A stretch of 10,304 nt of DNA from an uncultured Planctomycetaceae bacterium (GCA_903927685.1 CAIYOB010001408.1:1-10304), one strand, 5' to 3'; numbered from the stretch's first letter, positions 1 through 8,083 are shown. Notes: a model not told the origin generated them from the sequence alone. A program made the numbers and translations.

Positions 1-3000
1 AGCCGCACGACACCCTATCCGCTGCCCGACGGCACGTTCCTGTTCGCGGCGACTCGGCCCGGCGAACGCGATTTGGGGCTCTATCGCGCCGATCCCCGGA
101 CGCGTCGGACTTGGCTGGTCTTCAACGATCCGGAACGAGCGGAATTCGATCCGCGGCCGCTGCTGCTGGCGCGGCCTCGACCGCGCGAGTTGCCGCCCAA
201 AGCGTCGTTCGACCACTCGCCGTCGCGCTATCCGCCGGCGGCTGCGACGCGGGATCGGCGTCTGGAAGTGACGGGCCGGGCCCGGTTCGTCGTCACCGAC
301 GCCTGGCGATCCGACCGGCCCGAGCACGCCGCAGTCTTGCCGCGGGCCCGCTATTTCCGCGTGATCGAGGCCCTGCACACCGCCGTCACGAGTTCCAGTC
401 ATACGAGCCTGGCGACGCAGGTCCTGGGCGAAGTCCCGATTCTGCCGGACGGCTCGGCGTACTTCGAGGCTCCGGCCGACACGCCGCTGTTCTTGCAGCC
501 GGTCGATGCCGCTGGCCGGCCGCTGGAATTCACGTGGCGCCAGCCGGAGACCTCGGTGCCCGTCGGCTCGCGACAGCGCGTGCTGGAGATGACCTATATC
601 ACCGCGCATCCCGGCGAGGTCAAGTCGTGCAACGGGTGCCATGCGCCTCGTCAGGAAGCGACGGATTCGCACAGCACGGTCGCCGCGCTGGGACATCCGC
701 CGGTCACGGTCGACCGCGACCTGACCGACTTGCTGTATCGGCGAAACGAGCCCGAGGAATACCGCTTGTCGCTTCGCTTCGGGGAAGCTGCCAGGTACCG
801 CCCCTGGCTGGACAGTCCGGATGCCGACCTGCGCCGCCGCGCCTGCGAGGCTCTGGCACTCCTGGAAGATGAGGCCAGACCGGACGCCACCGCGATCGCC
901 ATCCTGCTGGATGACGAAGAGGCCGCCGTGCGTCGCAGTGCTGCCCGGGCCCTGGCACGCCTGGGCTCGCTCGCCGACCTGCCGCGGCTGGTCCGGGCGC
1001 TGGACGACGCCGATTGGCAAGTGCGTTTGGCCGCCGCCGCGGCGTGCGAGGCCATCACGGGGGGCGTTTCCGATCGCGAACTCCTGGGCGATCCAGCCCG
1101 GATCGAGCGAGTCATCGGCCGGGGGCCGGATGGCCTGGCCGAGTTGCAGCCGGGCGCGCCGGTCGACCGGCGCCGGGCCTGGTTCGAGGCGGCGAGTCGC
1201 CTGGGCGAATCGGCCCCCGAGCCTGCGCGCCAAGCCGTCCGCGACGCGCTCGACGTTCCGCTGCCCCCGCCCGTGGTGTTCGAGCCCTGGCCCGGCAAAC
1301 GCCAGCCGCTGGCCGGGACGCCGCCGGAGAGCGGCGCGATTCGTGCCGCCGGCTGGCTGCGCGACGCCCCTTGCGTGCCCAAGCTGATTCCGTGGCTGGC
1401 TCGGCACGAATATCCCGACCACGCGGCGGACGTGGCGTTGGCGCTGGGCCGGATCGGAACGCCGGAAGCTGTGGGGGCCTTGTGGGACGCACTGCGCCGC
1501 GACGCACCGGATCGCAAGCCGTACCTGAACCGCTACGTCCAACACGGGCCGCGGCCCGAGGAGTACTCGCTGTTGCGCGGGCTGATCCTGGCTCAAGCCG
1601 TCACGTCGTTGGACGATGTCCCGCTGGTGATCGGCCTGCTGCCCGGCACGTTCCTCGAAAAGCCTCGGTTCGAGGACCGCCTGCGGCCCGAGTCACAACG
1701 CGTGCGTTTGGGGCGATTGTTGCTGGAGCGGGCGCAGCTGCGCGAGCGAACGGTCGCGATTCTCGTCGACGTGCTCCGCGGCAAGCCGCCGGCGGACGGC
1801 GATGTGTTGGCGGCGCAGATCCTGCGCGGGATCAACCTGGAGCGGCCCTATGCCGAGCACCAGCGGCCGTTTCCTGTCGTGCCGCGGATCGAGCCCGAAC
1901 AGGCCCTCTGGCTGCTGGGCTGCCTGGCCGTCGATCGCCGGGAAGTCCCGGAGGAACTCGTCGTGCCCTACTTGACCAGTGCGAACTGGCGCGAGCGGAT
2001 CGATGCCGCCGTGCTGTTGAACGTGTTGGGCTGTGGGGACGCGGCCCGCGAAGCGCTGTTCGCCGAGGCGGACAAGCCATATGCGTTCGGCGAGATCATG
2101 GGGATCGGCAAGAGCCATTTCGACCCGAACTTCCGCGACAAGTGCTACCTGACCATGGCGCTGGCGCACCACGCGGACGACGTCGAGCGATTGCGGCCGT
2201 TGGCCGATCCGCAGCGGCGGTATCGCGATGTCCGCTACGGCTTGGCCGTCGGCTTGGGCCAGCGCGGCGCCGCCGACGGCATCGGTTTACTGTCCGAGAT
2301 CGCCGCGCAGGACCCGATTGGAGTGATCCGCCGCCAAGCGTGCCAGTCGCTGCGGGCGATTCAGGAGACCCAACGGATGGCCGGCCTGACCGTCCCGGAG
2401 ATCCGCTTGCCGGCCCCACGGCCCTTCGAGGCGTGGTATCCGCCACGCGGATTGGATTGGCCCGGGCCCGTCCGCGAGCCATTGCCGCCGGGCTGCACGG
2501 GGGCGCCGGTGGCGTGCGACTGGGCTTCGCTCGTGCCGCCGACCGTTCTGCTCGACACCACCACGGTGGCGGAGCTCCAGCAGCGGATCGCCGCCGGCTT
2601 GCAGGCGGACAACTACCGCGACCTGAACAATGCCAACAATCAAGCGCCCGGTGCCACGCGGATGATGGTCCGCGGCATGCATTCCTTCGCGGACGCCGTG
2701 GCGACCTTGGTGGCGGCCGATCCGGATGCCTGCCGGCCCGTTCTCCGGCAGCTGCTCGCTTCGCCCTATCCGTTTGCGAACTACCTGGCGTTGCGGGAAG
2801 TCTCCCGCGGTTCGCTGTCCTGCACCGACGCCGGCCTGGTCGACATGCTCCGCACCTGCCCGCAGTCGAGCGACACGGTCAAGTTCTCATGGGTTTGTGA
2901 AGCGCTCGCGGCCCAGCGGGTGACAGCGGCCATTCCGGTTCTGGGACAACTGGCCCGTGTCGAGAATCCTCCCGGCTTGCACGGCCCGGCGGGGATGGGC

Positions 3001-3240
3001 CACGGCTGGCCGGCGGCCCGAGCCATCGGGTGCTTGGCCGCGGACCTGCAGCATCCGGAGGTTCGGTCGCTGCTGGCAAGCTCCAACGCCTGGGTCCGCG
3101 CCGGCGTTTTGTGCGGCTTGACCGAATCGCAAGCGCCCGGCATCGAGGGCTTGCTGAAACAGCTGCTGACCGGCTCCCAGCCGGCGTTGATTGCCGATCA
3201 GGCCCGTGTCGGCTTGGCACAATTGGGCGTTGCGTACTGA
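1..3240 (+). CDS. HzsA-like haem-c protein with HEAT repeats (5'-partial)
   Basis: The frame is open from base 1, so the true start lies upstream; 1079 residues are visible. The first residues (PYPLPDGTFLF, then GLYRAD) fit the end of a beta-propeller-like segment. Residues about 60-215 resemble the middle/C-terminal part of hydrazine-synthase-alpha-like proteins of planctomycetes: VLGEVPILPDGSAYFEAP, then a single c-type haem site CNGCH at residues 210-214 followed by APR. From about residue 264 to the end the protein is alpha-helical and HEAT-like, clearest at 264-355, 459-500, 725-792 and 978-1079 (for example VRRSAARALARLGS). Haem c attachment implies a location outside the cytoplasmic membrane. 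Only one CXXCH is visible, so hydrazine synthesis is not implied; the reaction is unknown. The stop is TGA, 58 bases before the oxidoreductase start, which suggests one transcript. Haem-c plus HEAT architecture is well supported; the family name is by recalled similarity. Confidence 0.85.
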   Translation, partial: SRTTPYPLPDGTFLFAATRPGERDLGLYRADPRTRRTWLVFNDPERAEFDPRPLLLARPRPRELPPKASFDHSPSRYPPAAATRDRRLEVTGRARFVVTDAWRSDRPEHAAVLPRARYFRVIEALHTAVTSSSHTSLATQVLGEVPILPDGSAYFEAPADTPLFLQPVDAAGRPLEFTWRQPETSVPVGSRQRVLEMTYITAHPGEVKSCNGCHAPRQEATDSHSTVAALGHPPVTVDRDLTDLLYRRNEPEEYRLSLRFGEAARYRPWLDSPDADLRRRACEALALLEDEARPDATAIAILLDDEEAAVRRSAARALARLGSLADLPRLVRALDDADWQVRLAAAAACEAITGGVSDRELLGDPARIERVIGRGPDGLAELQPGAPVDRRRAWFEAASRLGESAPEPARQAVRDALDVPLPPPVVFEPWPGKRQPLAGTPPESGAIRAAGWLRDAPCVPKLIPWLARHEYPDHAADVALALGRIGTPEAVGALWDALRRDAPDRKPYLNRYVQHGPRPEEYSLLRGLILAQAVTSLDDVPLVIGLLPGTFLEKPRFEDRLRPESQRVRLGRLLLERAQLRERTVAILVDVLRGKPPADGDVLAAQILRGINLERPYAEHQRPFPVVPRIEPEQALWLLGCLAVDRREVPEELVVPYLTSANWRERIDAAVLLNVLGCGDAAREALFAEADKPYAFGEIMGIGKSHFDPNFRDKCYLTMALAHHADDVERLRPLADPQRRYRDVRYGLAVGLGQRGAADGIGLLSEIAAQDPIGVIRRQACQSLRAIQETQRMAGLTVPEIRLPAPRPFEAWYPPRGLDWPGPVREPLPPGCTGAPVACDWASLVPPTVLLDTTTVAELQQRIAAGLQADNYRDLNNANNQAPGATRMMVRGMHSFADAVATLVAADPDACRPVLRQLLASPYPFANYLALREVSRGSLSCTDAGLVDMLRTCPQSSDTVKFSWVCEALAAQRVTAAIPVLGQLARVENPPGLHGPAGMGHGWPAARAIGCLAADLQHPEVRSLLASSNAWVRAGVLCGLTESQAPGIEGLLKQLLTGSQPALIADQARVGLAQLGVAY

Positions 3241-3283
3241 GCGGAGACGCCGCGAATGACCGTTCCGTAGATTTGCCTCAACC

Positions 3284-3288
3284 AGGAG
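3284..3288 (+). promoter_or_regulatory. Shine-Dalgarno AGGAG of the Gfo/Idh/MocA gene
   Basis: AGGAG sits 10 bases before ATG 3299 and 4 bases before an in-frame GTG at 3293. Neither spacing is ideal. I prefer the ATG because of its codon; the choice changes the protein by only two residues ahead of the Tat motif. Confidence 0.55.
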
Positions 3289-3298
3289 TTCCGTGATC

Positions 3299-4678
3299 AT
3301 GGACCAGCGTATCCCACGGCGTCGTTTTTTGCAGTCGACAATGGCCGGCGCGGCCGGATGGACGATCTTGCGCAACAGCGGATCGGCACGCGGCGCCCCG
3401 GCCAACGAGAAACTGAACCTCGCCATGATCGGCGTCGGCGGACGCGGCCGGGAGTTGCTGGGCGGCTTCTCTGCGGCCGAGAACATCGTCGCCATGTGCG
3501 ATGTCAACGAACAACGTGCAGCCCGAGCCTACGAGAGCGTCCCGGCCGCGAGGAAGTTCCACGACTTCCGCCGGATGCTCGACGAACTGGGAGCGCAAAT
3601 CGACGCGGTCGTGGTGGCGACGCCGGACCATATCCACGCGGTCGCCTCGGCGGCTGCCATCCGCGCCGGCAAGCACGTGTACACCGAGAAGCCGCTGACG
3701 CGCACGGTGTCCGAATCCCGTCGGCTCCGCGAGTTGGCCGCCCAGCACCGGGTGGCCACGTCAATGGGCAACCAGGGGACGAGCAGCCACCCGTTTCGCC
3801 GCGCGTTGGAGTTGATCCGCGCGGGTGTGATCGGCCCGATTCAGGAAGTTCATACGTGGAACGACCAGGGTGGGGCCGATCATCCGCAGGCTCCGGAAGG
3901 CGAAGCGGCCGTCCCTCCGTATCTGCAGTGGGAGCTGTGGCTGGGGCCGGCTCGCTTTCGCCCGTTCCATCCCAAGTGGCTGGCGTGGGGGTCCTGGCGC
4001 GACCTCGGGACGGGCAACCTGGGTAACTGGGCTTCACACAGTCAGAATCTGGCGTTCATGGCGCTGCACGTCGATTCGCTGTGGCGGGCGGACCCCGCGA
4101 CGCGGCCTGTGCTGCGGGTGGAAGCCCAGGTCCGGGGCATCAATCGCATTTCCTTTCCGCGGTGGGAACTCGTCCGCTGGGACATTCCCGCGCGGGCCGG
4201 CCTGCCGCCGCTCCGCTTCTATTGGCACAACGGCGGCAGTCGGCCGGGGATGCGAGACCAGCTGGAAGGCCTGTTGGGCCGCGGTTTGGATTGGGGCGAC
4301 AAAGGCGAGAAGAAATGGGCCGATTGGGCCGGTTGCCTGATCATCGGCAGCGAAGGCAAGATCTGCGCCACGGCCCATAACTCCACGTTCGCGATGCTCC
4401 CCGCGGAGAAATTCCGGGACGTGCAACAAGACCGGCCCGAGCAGGTCGCATCCTCGCGGGGCCACAGCGAGGATTGGCTGCAGGCTTGCCGCGGCGGCCC
4501 GCTGCCGTGGGCCAACTTCGACTACGCGGGGCCCCTGACCGAGTTCAATATGCTGGGCAACGTGGCGACCCAGTTCGAGGGCGTCTTGGAGTATGATCCG
4601 CTGGCGGGCAAGATCCTTAACCACCCCGAGGCGAACCTGGCCCTGGGCACCGAGTACCGCCAGGGCTGGGCGCTATAA
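3299..4678 (+). CDS. Tat-exported Gfo/Idh/MocA family oxidoreductase
   Basis: The protein has 459 residues. The N-terminus has a twin-arginine motif (PRRRFLQS, residues 6-13), then a short, weakly hydrophobic stretch and small residues near ARGAPA, consistent with Tat export of a folded, cofactor-loaded enzyme. A Rossmann fold follows: GVGGRG at 45-50, an acidic residue in CDVN near 68, VVVATPDHIH at 104-113, and the family EKP motif at 130-132, with the conserved lysine K131. The C-terminal half (WELWLGPARF, LGNWASHSQN) matches the bacterial C-terminal domain common in exported planctomycete paralogues. Family members are NAD(P)-dependent dehydrogenases, mostly of sugars or cyclitols; the substrate cannot be read here. 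It lies 58 bases after the haem-c/HEAT gene and probably shares its transcript. Its 3' end overlaps the opposing glycosyltransferase gene by six bases. Confidence 0.93.
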   Translation: MDQRIPRRRFLQSTMAGAAGWTILRNSGSARGAPANEKLNLAMIGVGGRGRELLGGFSAAENIVAMCDVNEQRAARAYESVPAARKFHDFRRMLDELGAQIDAVVVATPDHIHAVASAAAIRAGKHVYTEKPLTRTVSESRRLRELAAQHRVATSMGNQGTSSHPFRRALELIRAGVIGPIQEVHTWNDQGGADHPQAPEGEAAVPPYLQWELWLGPARFRPFHPKWLAWGSWRDLGTGNLGNWASHSQNLAFMALHVDSLWRADPATRPVLRVEAQVRGINRISFPRWELVRWDIPARAGLPPLRFYWHNGGSRPGMRDQLEGLLGRGLDWGDKGEKKWADWAGCLIIGSEGKICATAHNSTFAMLPAEKFRDVQQDRPEQVASSRGHSEDWLQACRGGPLPWANFDYAGPLTEFNMLGNVATQFEGVLEYDPLAGKILNHPEANLALGTEYRQGWAL

Positions 4679-6937
4679 GCCACCTCGCGCTGTCGTGCCC
4701 GCTCCGTTCCGTGCGGGCAGACCGCGCGGTATGGCGGTGTGGTTGTCGGCGTCGAGTGGCTCCAGGTCTTCAACCCGGCCGCGGCTGTCCCGTACGACCG
4801 CGAACAACTCCACCTGCTCGGGATCCAGGTTCAAGGCCACGGGCCGCAGGAGCTGCTGATCGCGGACCAATTCGTCCCGCACCAGCGACTTGGTCACGTA
4901 ATCGGTGAAGCCGTAGTTGCCCGGGCTGCGATACCGCTCGATTTCACTCCAGTTGACCAGCACGTAGGTGATCCCCTGCTGCTGCAAGATCGCCCGCCGC
5001 TCGGCCGCCGTGCGCCCCTTCATCCAGCGTTCGAATCGGCACTCGTCAAAACAGGTCTCGTACAGCACCGGCATTTCCAGGTCAAACGGCTGCGCGTCCC
5101 CGACCAGCAAGACTCGATCCCCAGGGCTGGCGAGGCGATTCAAGTGGCGATGCGCGGGTGAGACGCGCGAGGGACCGTCCGGCTGGGTCGGTTCGTCCCA
5201 ACGCAACTGCCGCAACGAGACCAGGTACCGGTGGTCGTAGACGCCCGCGGAGCACAGGAACAGCAGGTTGGCCGCCAACCCGGCCGCCAGCAGCGTTGGC
5301 AGAACGCGGCGCCAGACAGGCGCATCCCACGAGGCAGCGCCGAGGCCCGCCAGCAGCGACACGACCGGCAGGACCGGCACCCAAAAGCGATCGACGCGAT
5401 GGGTCGCCAGCCACCAAACGAGCAGATAGAAACCGGCGTAAGCGGTCAGCCCCCAGATCAGCCGCCGCCGCCGCGCGCCCGGGTAAGCCGCCGCGGCCAG
5501 CGGAATCAACAGTGGACTTTGCCAGAGATTCCGCCAACCGAAGTCCGCCGCGGCCGCAAGGGCTTGCCGCGCGGTGAAACGCCGCCCAGCTTCGTCCGGC
5601 GGCACGCGATGCGCGCGATTCCATTGCTCCATCCGCTCGGCCGTCCGGCTGGTTCCGCCAAACACCAGTGGATACACTGGGTTACCGGTCAGTGCCCCGT
5701 TCTTGGCGTACCACAATCCGCAACTGCACAACGCGGCCAGCAGGAACAGCAGCGCCGGCCGCCAACGCGTCCGGGCCGGCGCAGACAGGGCGCCCAGCGT
5801 CAGCGGGGCGATCACCAGCAGCACCGCGGGGTACTTGCACGCCGCGGCAGCGCCAGCCAGGAAGCCGGCCAGGAGCAGTCGCCGGCCGCACGCGTCCTGC
5901 GCGGCGTCTCGTTCGCCGGCCCAGATGGCAAACGCATACACGGCCAGGAACGAGTAGCAGGCGACGGCGCCTTCGATCAATCCCGCCTGGGAGACGTGGA
6001 CGACCCACGGAATCGAAAGGTACACCAGGGCGGCGACGACACCCGCTCCGGGAGTCGCAAATCGGCGGCCGGCGGCCAGCAGGCCCAGGGCGGTCAACGG
6101 CGCAAAGCTGGCGATGACCGTCTTGCCGGCCAACGCCCCCCACCACCAGCTGAATCGCCCGGGCATCCAGAGCATACCGAGCAGCGCGTGCATCTCGGCC
6201 CCCAATGGCATGTTGCCGTACACGTTGTGCGGCAGAAAACCGATCCGGCCCGCCTGGTACCATTCTTTGGGAACCTGCAGGTGGTACTCGCGGACATCGA
6301 AATCCCACGGTGGCAGCATGGCTCCGCCCAGAATCAACAGCAGGAATGGCAGGCCGAGCCACAAGCCGTGACGTTCCAGCCACGGCGGTATTCCACGGGC
6401 GTCCGCCCGGTCCGCATTGGACTCACCGGCGGGGTCCGCGCGGGACGGCAAGCGGTGCTGTGACGGACGGCCACCGCGGCCTCGCTGCCAGCGCCAGACG
6501 GTCCAGGCACCCAGGACGCCGAGCGCCGCCGCGGGCAGCCACGGGCCACGCAACCCGCCCGCCAGACCGACGGCGAGCGTCAGCAGGGACCAGAGGGCGA
6601 GGCCGGTCGCGATCGAGAACACGGCCACCTCCAGGCGGTCGAGTCTCCAGTCGCAGCCCGTCGCAGACATCGCCAGCCGGCCCGTGAAGTAGGCGAATGT
6701 CAGGATCAATCCGGCGACGACGACGAGCGGAATCCGATCGAGGATCTGGAACTGCCCGCCGTCCCCGCCGACCCACGACGAGGCAATCTGGTCCGGCAGC
6801 AGAATCAGGGCCAGGCTTTGCCAGCGGAGCGGCTGAGCGGCATAGAAAGCGACCAAGTACAGTGCGATCCCGGCCACGAGGCCCGCGGTTTTCCAGCCGG
6901 CAGCCGAGGACGGGGTTTGGCCTGGGGAGCGATTCAT
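4673..6937 (-). CDS. GT-C family 39 (ArnT/PMT-like) membrane glycosyltransferase
   Basis: The protein has 754 residues from ATG 6937 to TAG 4673-4675. It has roughly 12-14 hydrophobic segments, including about 19-35, 70-88, 103-126, 131-149, 190-208, 267-290, 298-316, 354-386, 393-410, 493-511, 517-534 and 545-563. After the segment at 190-208 the first large outer loop has PPWDFDVREYHLQVPKEWY (209-227). Its acidic pair D212/D214 and Y218 sit where GT-C enzymes carry the catalytic or metal-binding acidic motif. HNVYGNMPLGAEMHALLG (237-254) is a second conserved-looking block. The last ~190 residues form a soluble domain. Such enzymes transfer a sugar from a polyprenyl-phosphate donor to lipid or protein on the outer face; acceptor unknown. 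The frame is open upstream to 7183, but that extension (poor in coding character, charged and irregular) is rejected; ATG 6937 lies just before the first membrane segment. No clear Shine-Dalgarno is seen. Confidence 0.88.
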   Translation of the reverse strand: MNRSPGQTPSSAAGWKTAGLVAGIALYLVAFYAAQPLRWQSLALILLPDQIASSWVGGDGGQFQILDRIPLVVVAGLILTFAYFTGRLAMSATGCDWRLDRLEVAVFSIATGLALWSLLTLAVGLAGGLRGPWLPAAALGVLGAWTVWRWQRGRGGRPSQHRLPSRADPAGESNADRADARGIPPWLERHGLWLGLPFLLLILGGAMLPPWDFDVREYHLQVPKEWYQAGRIGFLPHNVYGNMPLGAEMHALLGMLWMPGRFSWWWGALAGKTVIASFAPLTALGLLAAGRRFATPGAGVVAALVYLSIPWVVHVSQAGLIEGAVACYSFLAVYAFAIWAGERDAAQDACGRRLLLAGFLAGAAAACKYPAVLLVIAPLTLGALSAPARTRWRPALLFLLAALCSCGLWYAKNGALTGNPVYPLVFGGTSRTAERMEQWNRAHRVPPDEAGRRFTARQALAAAADFGWRNLWQSPLLIPLAAAAYPGARRRRLIWGLTAYAGFYLLVWWLATHRVDRFWVPVLPVVSLLAGLGAASWDAPVWRRVLPTLLAAGLAANLLFLCSAGVYDHRYLVSLRQLRWDEPTQPDGPSRVSPAHRHLNRLASPGDRVLLVGDAQPFDLEMPVLYETCFDECRFERWMKGRTAAERRAILQQQGITYVLVNWSEIERYRSPGNYGFTDYVTKSLVRDELVRDQQLLRPVALNLDPEQVELFAVVRDSRGRVEDLEPLDADNHTAIPRGLPARNGAGTTARGGL

Positions 6938-7346
6938 CGTGTCTGGCCCGCGATGGTGAAAGGCGAGTCCTCGGAATCCTGATCCAATCCGCAGGGCCGG
7001 GAGCGGCCTGCCAGAGAAAATGATACAGGATTGCGACAGTTCCGTGTTACCGCGCGACGGGTTTCGGTCTTCAGTCTTTCTGTCGGATTCACGCTCCCAC
7101 GCCAGCTGGTGCCAACTCGACAGCGCACGACCCGCAATTTCTGCCCAGCTTATCGCGGCAGCAAGTTTGCCAAATTTGCGCAATTGGCGCGACGCTCACT
7201 TCTGGGCGAGCCGTTCAGATTGTTGGGGTCCTGCGGACGATGATATGCGCGTAAACGCCGTGACCCGAGCGCAGGAGCCAACGCGGACGATCTGCGCGGC
7301 CGCTCCTTCCGCTTGTCCCCAGCCCTCCTTCGACCGGCGCCGACCC
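6938..7346. other. Upstream region between divergent genes; weak signals only
   Basis: This 409-base stretch must hold the promoters of the minus-strand glycosyltransferase and the plus-strand small gene. On the minus strand TATCAT (7025-7020), 83 bases before the ATG, matches five of six bases of a -10 box but lacks a good -35. The most AT-rich part, about 7160-7190, contains three imperfect 10-base repeats. No tRNA or hairpin terminator is visible. Frames crossing it on both strands give translations without family resemblance. Confidence 0.5.
7161..7190. repeat. Three degenerate 10-base direct repeats
   Basis: The blocks GCAAGTTTGC, CAAATTTGCG and CAATTGGCGC follow one another with a period near one helical turn, in an otherwise GC-rich region. 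The arms GCCAA and TTGGC also form a short inverted repeat here. This could be a regulator site upstream of either neighbour; the repeats are imperfect and could be chance. Confidence 0.3.
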
Positions 7347-7523
7347 ATGCCAGACCTCGAATCCAAAACCAGCCTGCTGGACGAACTGGAGCAACGACAG
7401 GACGAAGTGCTGGCGCAATTGGACCAGCTGAACGCGCGGATCGAGAACCTGTTGAACGAGTGCCTGCAGACGCGCAAACCGGAATTAGAGACGGCCGCCG
7501 GCAATCTGGCCTGCTACGCTTGA
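7347..7523 (+). CDS. 58-residue coiled-coil protein, unknown function
   Basis: The protein starts MPDLESKTSLLDELEQRQDE and continues with a heptad-like pattern of leucines and isoleucines (LAQLDQLNARIENLLNEC) to about residue 43, then a short polar tail ending in CYA. It is strongly acidic/amphipathic and predicted to be one long helix able to pair with itself. No signal peptide or membrane segment is present. I chose ATG 7347 because the heptads begin right after it; an in-frame ATG at 7245 would add residues without coding character. There is no visible Shine-Dalgarno, which is common in planctomycetes. Small proteins of this look (ELxxRQDEVLxQLDxLNxRIE) seem familiar from planctomycete genomes, but I cannot name a family. 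Its TGA overlaps the -35 box of the next gene. Confidence 0.65.
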   Translation: MPDLESKTSLLDELEQRQDEVLAQLDQLNARIENLLNECLQTRKPELETAAGNLACYA

Positions 7524-7547
7524 CAACTTTTCCGGTAAGGTAATAAT
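7520..7547 (+). promoter_or_regulatory. Sigma70-like promoter of the Rrf2 gene
   Basis: A perfect -35 box TTGACA (7520-7525) is followed after 16 bases by AATAAT (7542-7547), five of six bases of the -10 consensus. The predicted start of transcription is near 7553-7556, about 25 bases before the ATG. The -35 box contains the stop codon of the upstream small gene, so the regulator can be transcribed independently of it. Confidence 0.7.
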
Positions 7548-7567
7548 GACACCGTTTTGATGTCATT
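7545..7567. promoter_or_regulatory. Inverted repeat, candidate Rrf2 autoregulatory operator
   Basis: AATGACA (7545-7551) and TGTCATT (7561-7567) are perfect 7-base inverted arms around a 9-base centre. The 23-base dyad overlaps the end of the -10 box and the predicted transcription start, where a dimeric repressor would block RNA polymerase. Rrf2 regulators such as IscR and NsrR bind dyads of about this size and often repress themselves. Binding here is inferred from position and symmetry. Confidence 0.6.
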
Positions 7568-7579
7568 TGTTAGGCGGAC

Positions 7580-7978
7580 ATGATCACGCGCGAGGCAGAT
7601 TACGCTATCCGAGTTGTCCTGTTTCTGGCGCGGCGGGGACCGGAAGCCGGCGCGGTGGCCAGCGACTCGGTGGCGGAGGGGATGCTGATCCCTTATCGCT
7701 TCCTCCGGAAGATCGTTCAGCGGCTGGTGACGGCCGGGATTGTCGTGGCGCGGCGCGGCAAGGGTGGCGGGATCGCCTTGGCTCGGCCCAAGGCGAACCT
7801 CTCCCTGTTGGACGTGTTGCAGGCGGCGGATCCGCGGAGCCTGCAGCTGAACGTGTGCCTGGATCAGCCTGCTCGGTGTGCCTTGTCTCGTGGCTGTCCC
7901 GTGCATGGGGAACTTCACCGGGTGCAGTCGGTCTTGCACTCGCACCTGGAAGAATTGACGTTCGATCGCTTGGTGTGA
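7580..7978 (+). CDS. Rrf2-family (IscR/NsrR-like) transcriptional regulator
   Basis: The protein has 132 residues, within the usual Rrf2 range. The start MITREADYAIRVVLFLA is the typical first helix. A winged helix-turn-helix follows: LIPYRFLRKIVQRLVTAGIV (36-55), then the wing RRGKGGGIALARP (58-70), which matches the family pattern of glycines. Cysteines C93, C100 and C106 (spacing x6, x5) lie in the loop that binds an iron-sulfur cluster in IscR, NsrR and RirA, so a redox, NO or iron signal is likely. SD-like AGGCGG lies at 7572-7577, 2 bases from ATG or 5 counted from the AGG. It has its own promoter and a candidate operator. The cluster type and target genes cannot be read from sequence; the next gene downstream begins 314 bases later. 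Confidence 0.93.
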   Translation: MITREADYAIRVVLFLARRGPEAGAVASDSVAEGMLIPYRFLRKIVQRLVTAGIVVARRGKGGGIALARPKANLSLLDVLQAADPRSLQLNVCLDQPARCALSRGCPVHGELHRVQSVLHSHLEELTFDRLV

Positions 7979-8083
7979 GGCTGTGCGGTGCGCGTGGCTC
8001 GGAACGGCAAGTCAGGCAGTGAGGCGGCCTGATCTGACGAACCGGCAGAGGGCGAATGCGGTAACCGGAATCGACCGGGGAAA

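Noticed and set aside
1014..2900. Plus-strand open frame of 628 codons inside the HEAT gene
   Set aside because: It is a shadow in another frame, dominated by Arg, Gly, Ala and Pro, while the main frame has the CXXCH and HEAT pattern.
1..3240. True hydrazine synthase (anammox) subunit
   Set aside because: Only one CXXCH is present in the visible part, the tail is HEAT repeats, and no beta or gamma subunit gene is nearby. Similarity to the alpha subunit does not imply the reaction.
5231..6463. Plus-strand open frame (410 codons)
   Set aside because: It is the antisense of the glycosyltransferase and rich in Arg, Gln and Pro as expected for a shadow of GC-rich coding DNA; it has no recognisable domain.
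6938..7183. N-terminal extension of the glycosyltransferase frame by 82 residues
   Set aside because: The extension has no hydrophobic or family-like content, and ATG 6937 directly precedes the first membrane segment. The open frame is a chance read-through.
8012..8032. Intrinsic terminator after the Rrf2 gene
   Set aside because: The stem is only six base pairs with a nine-base loop and there is no T-tract.
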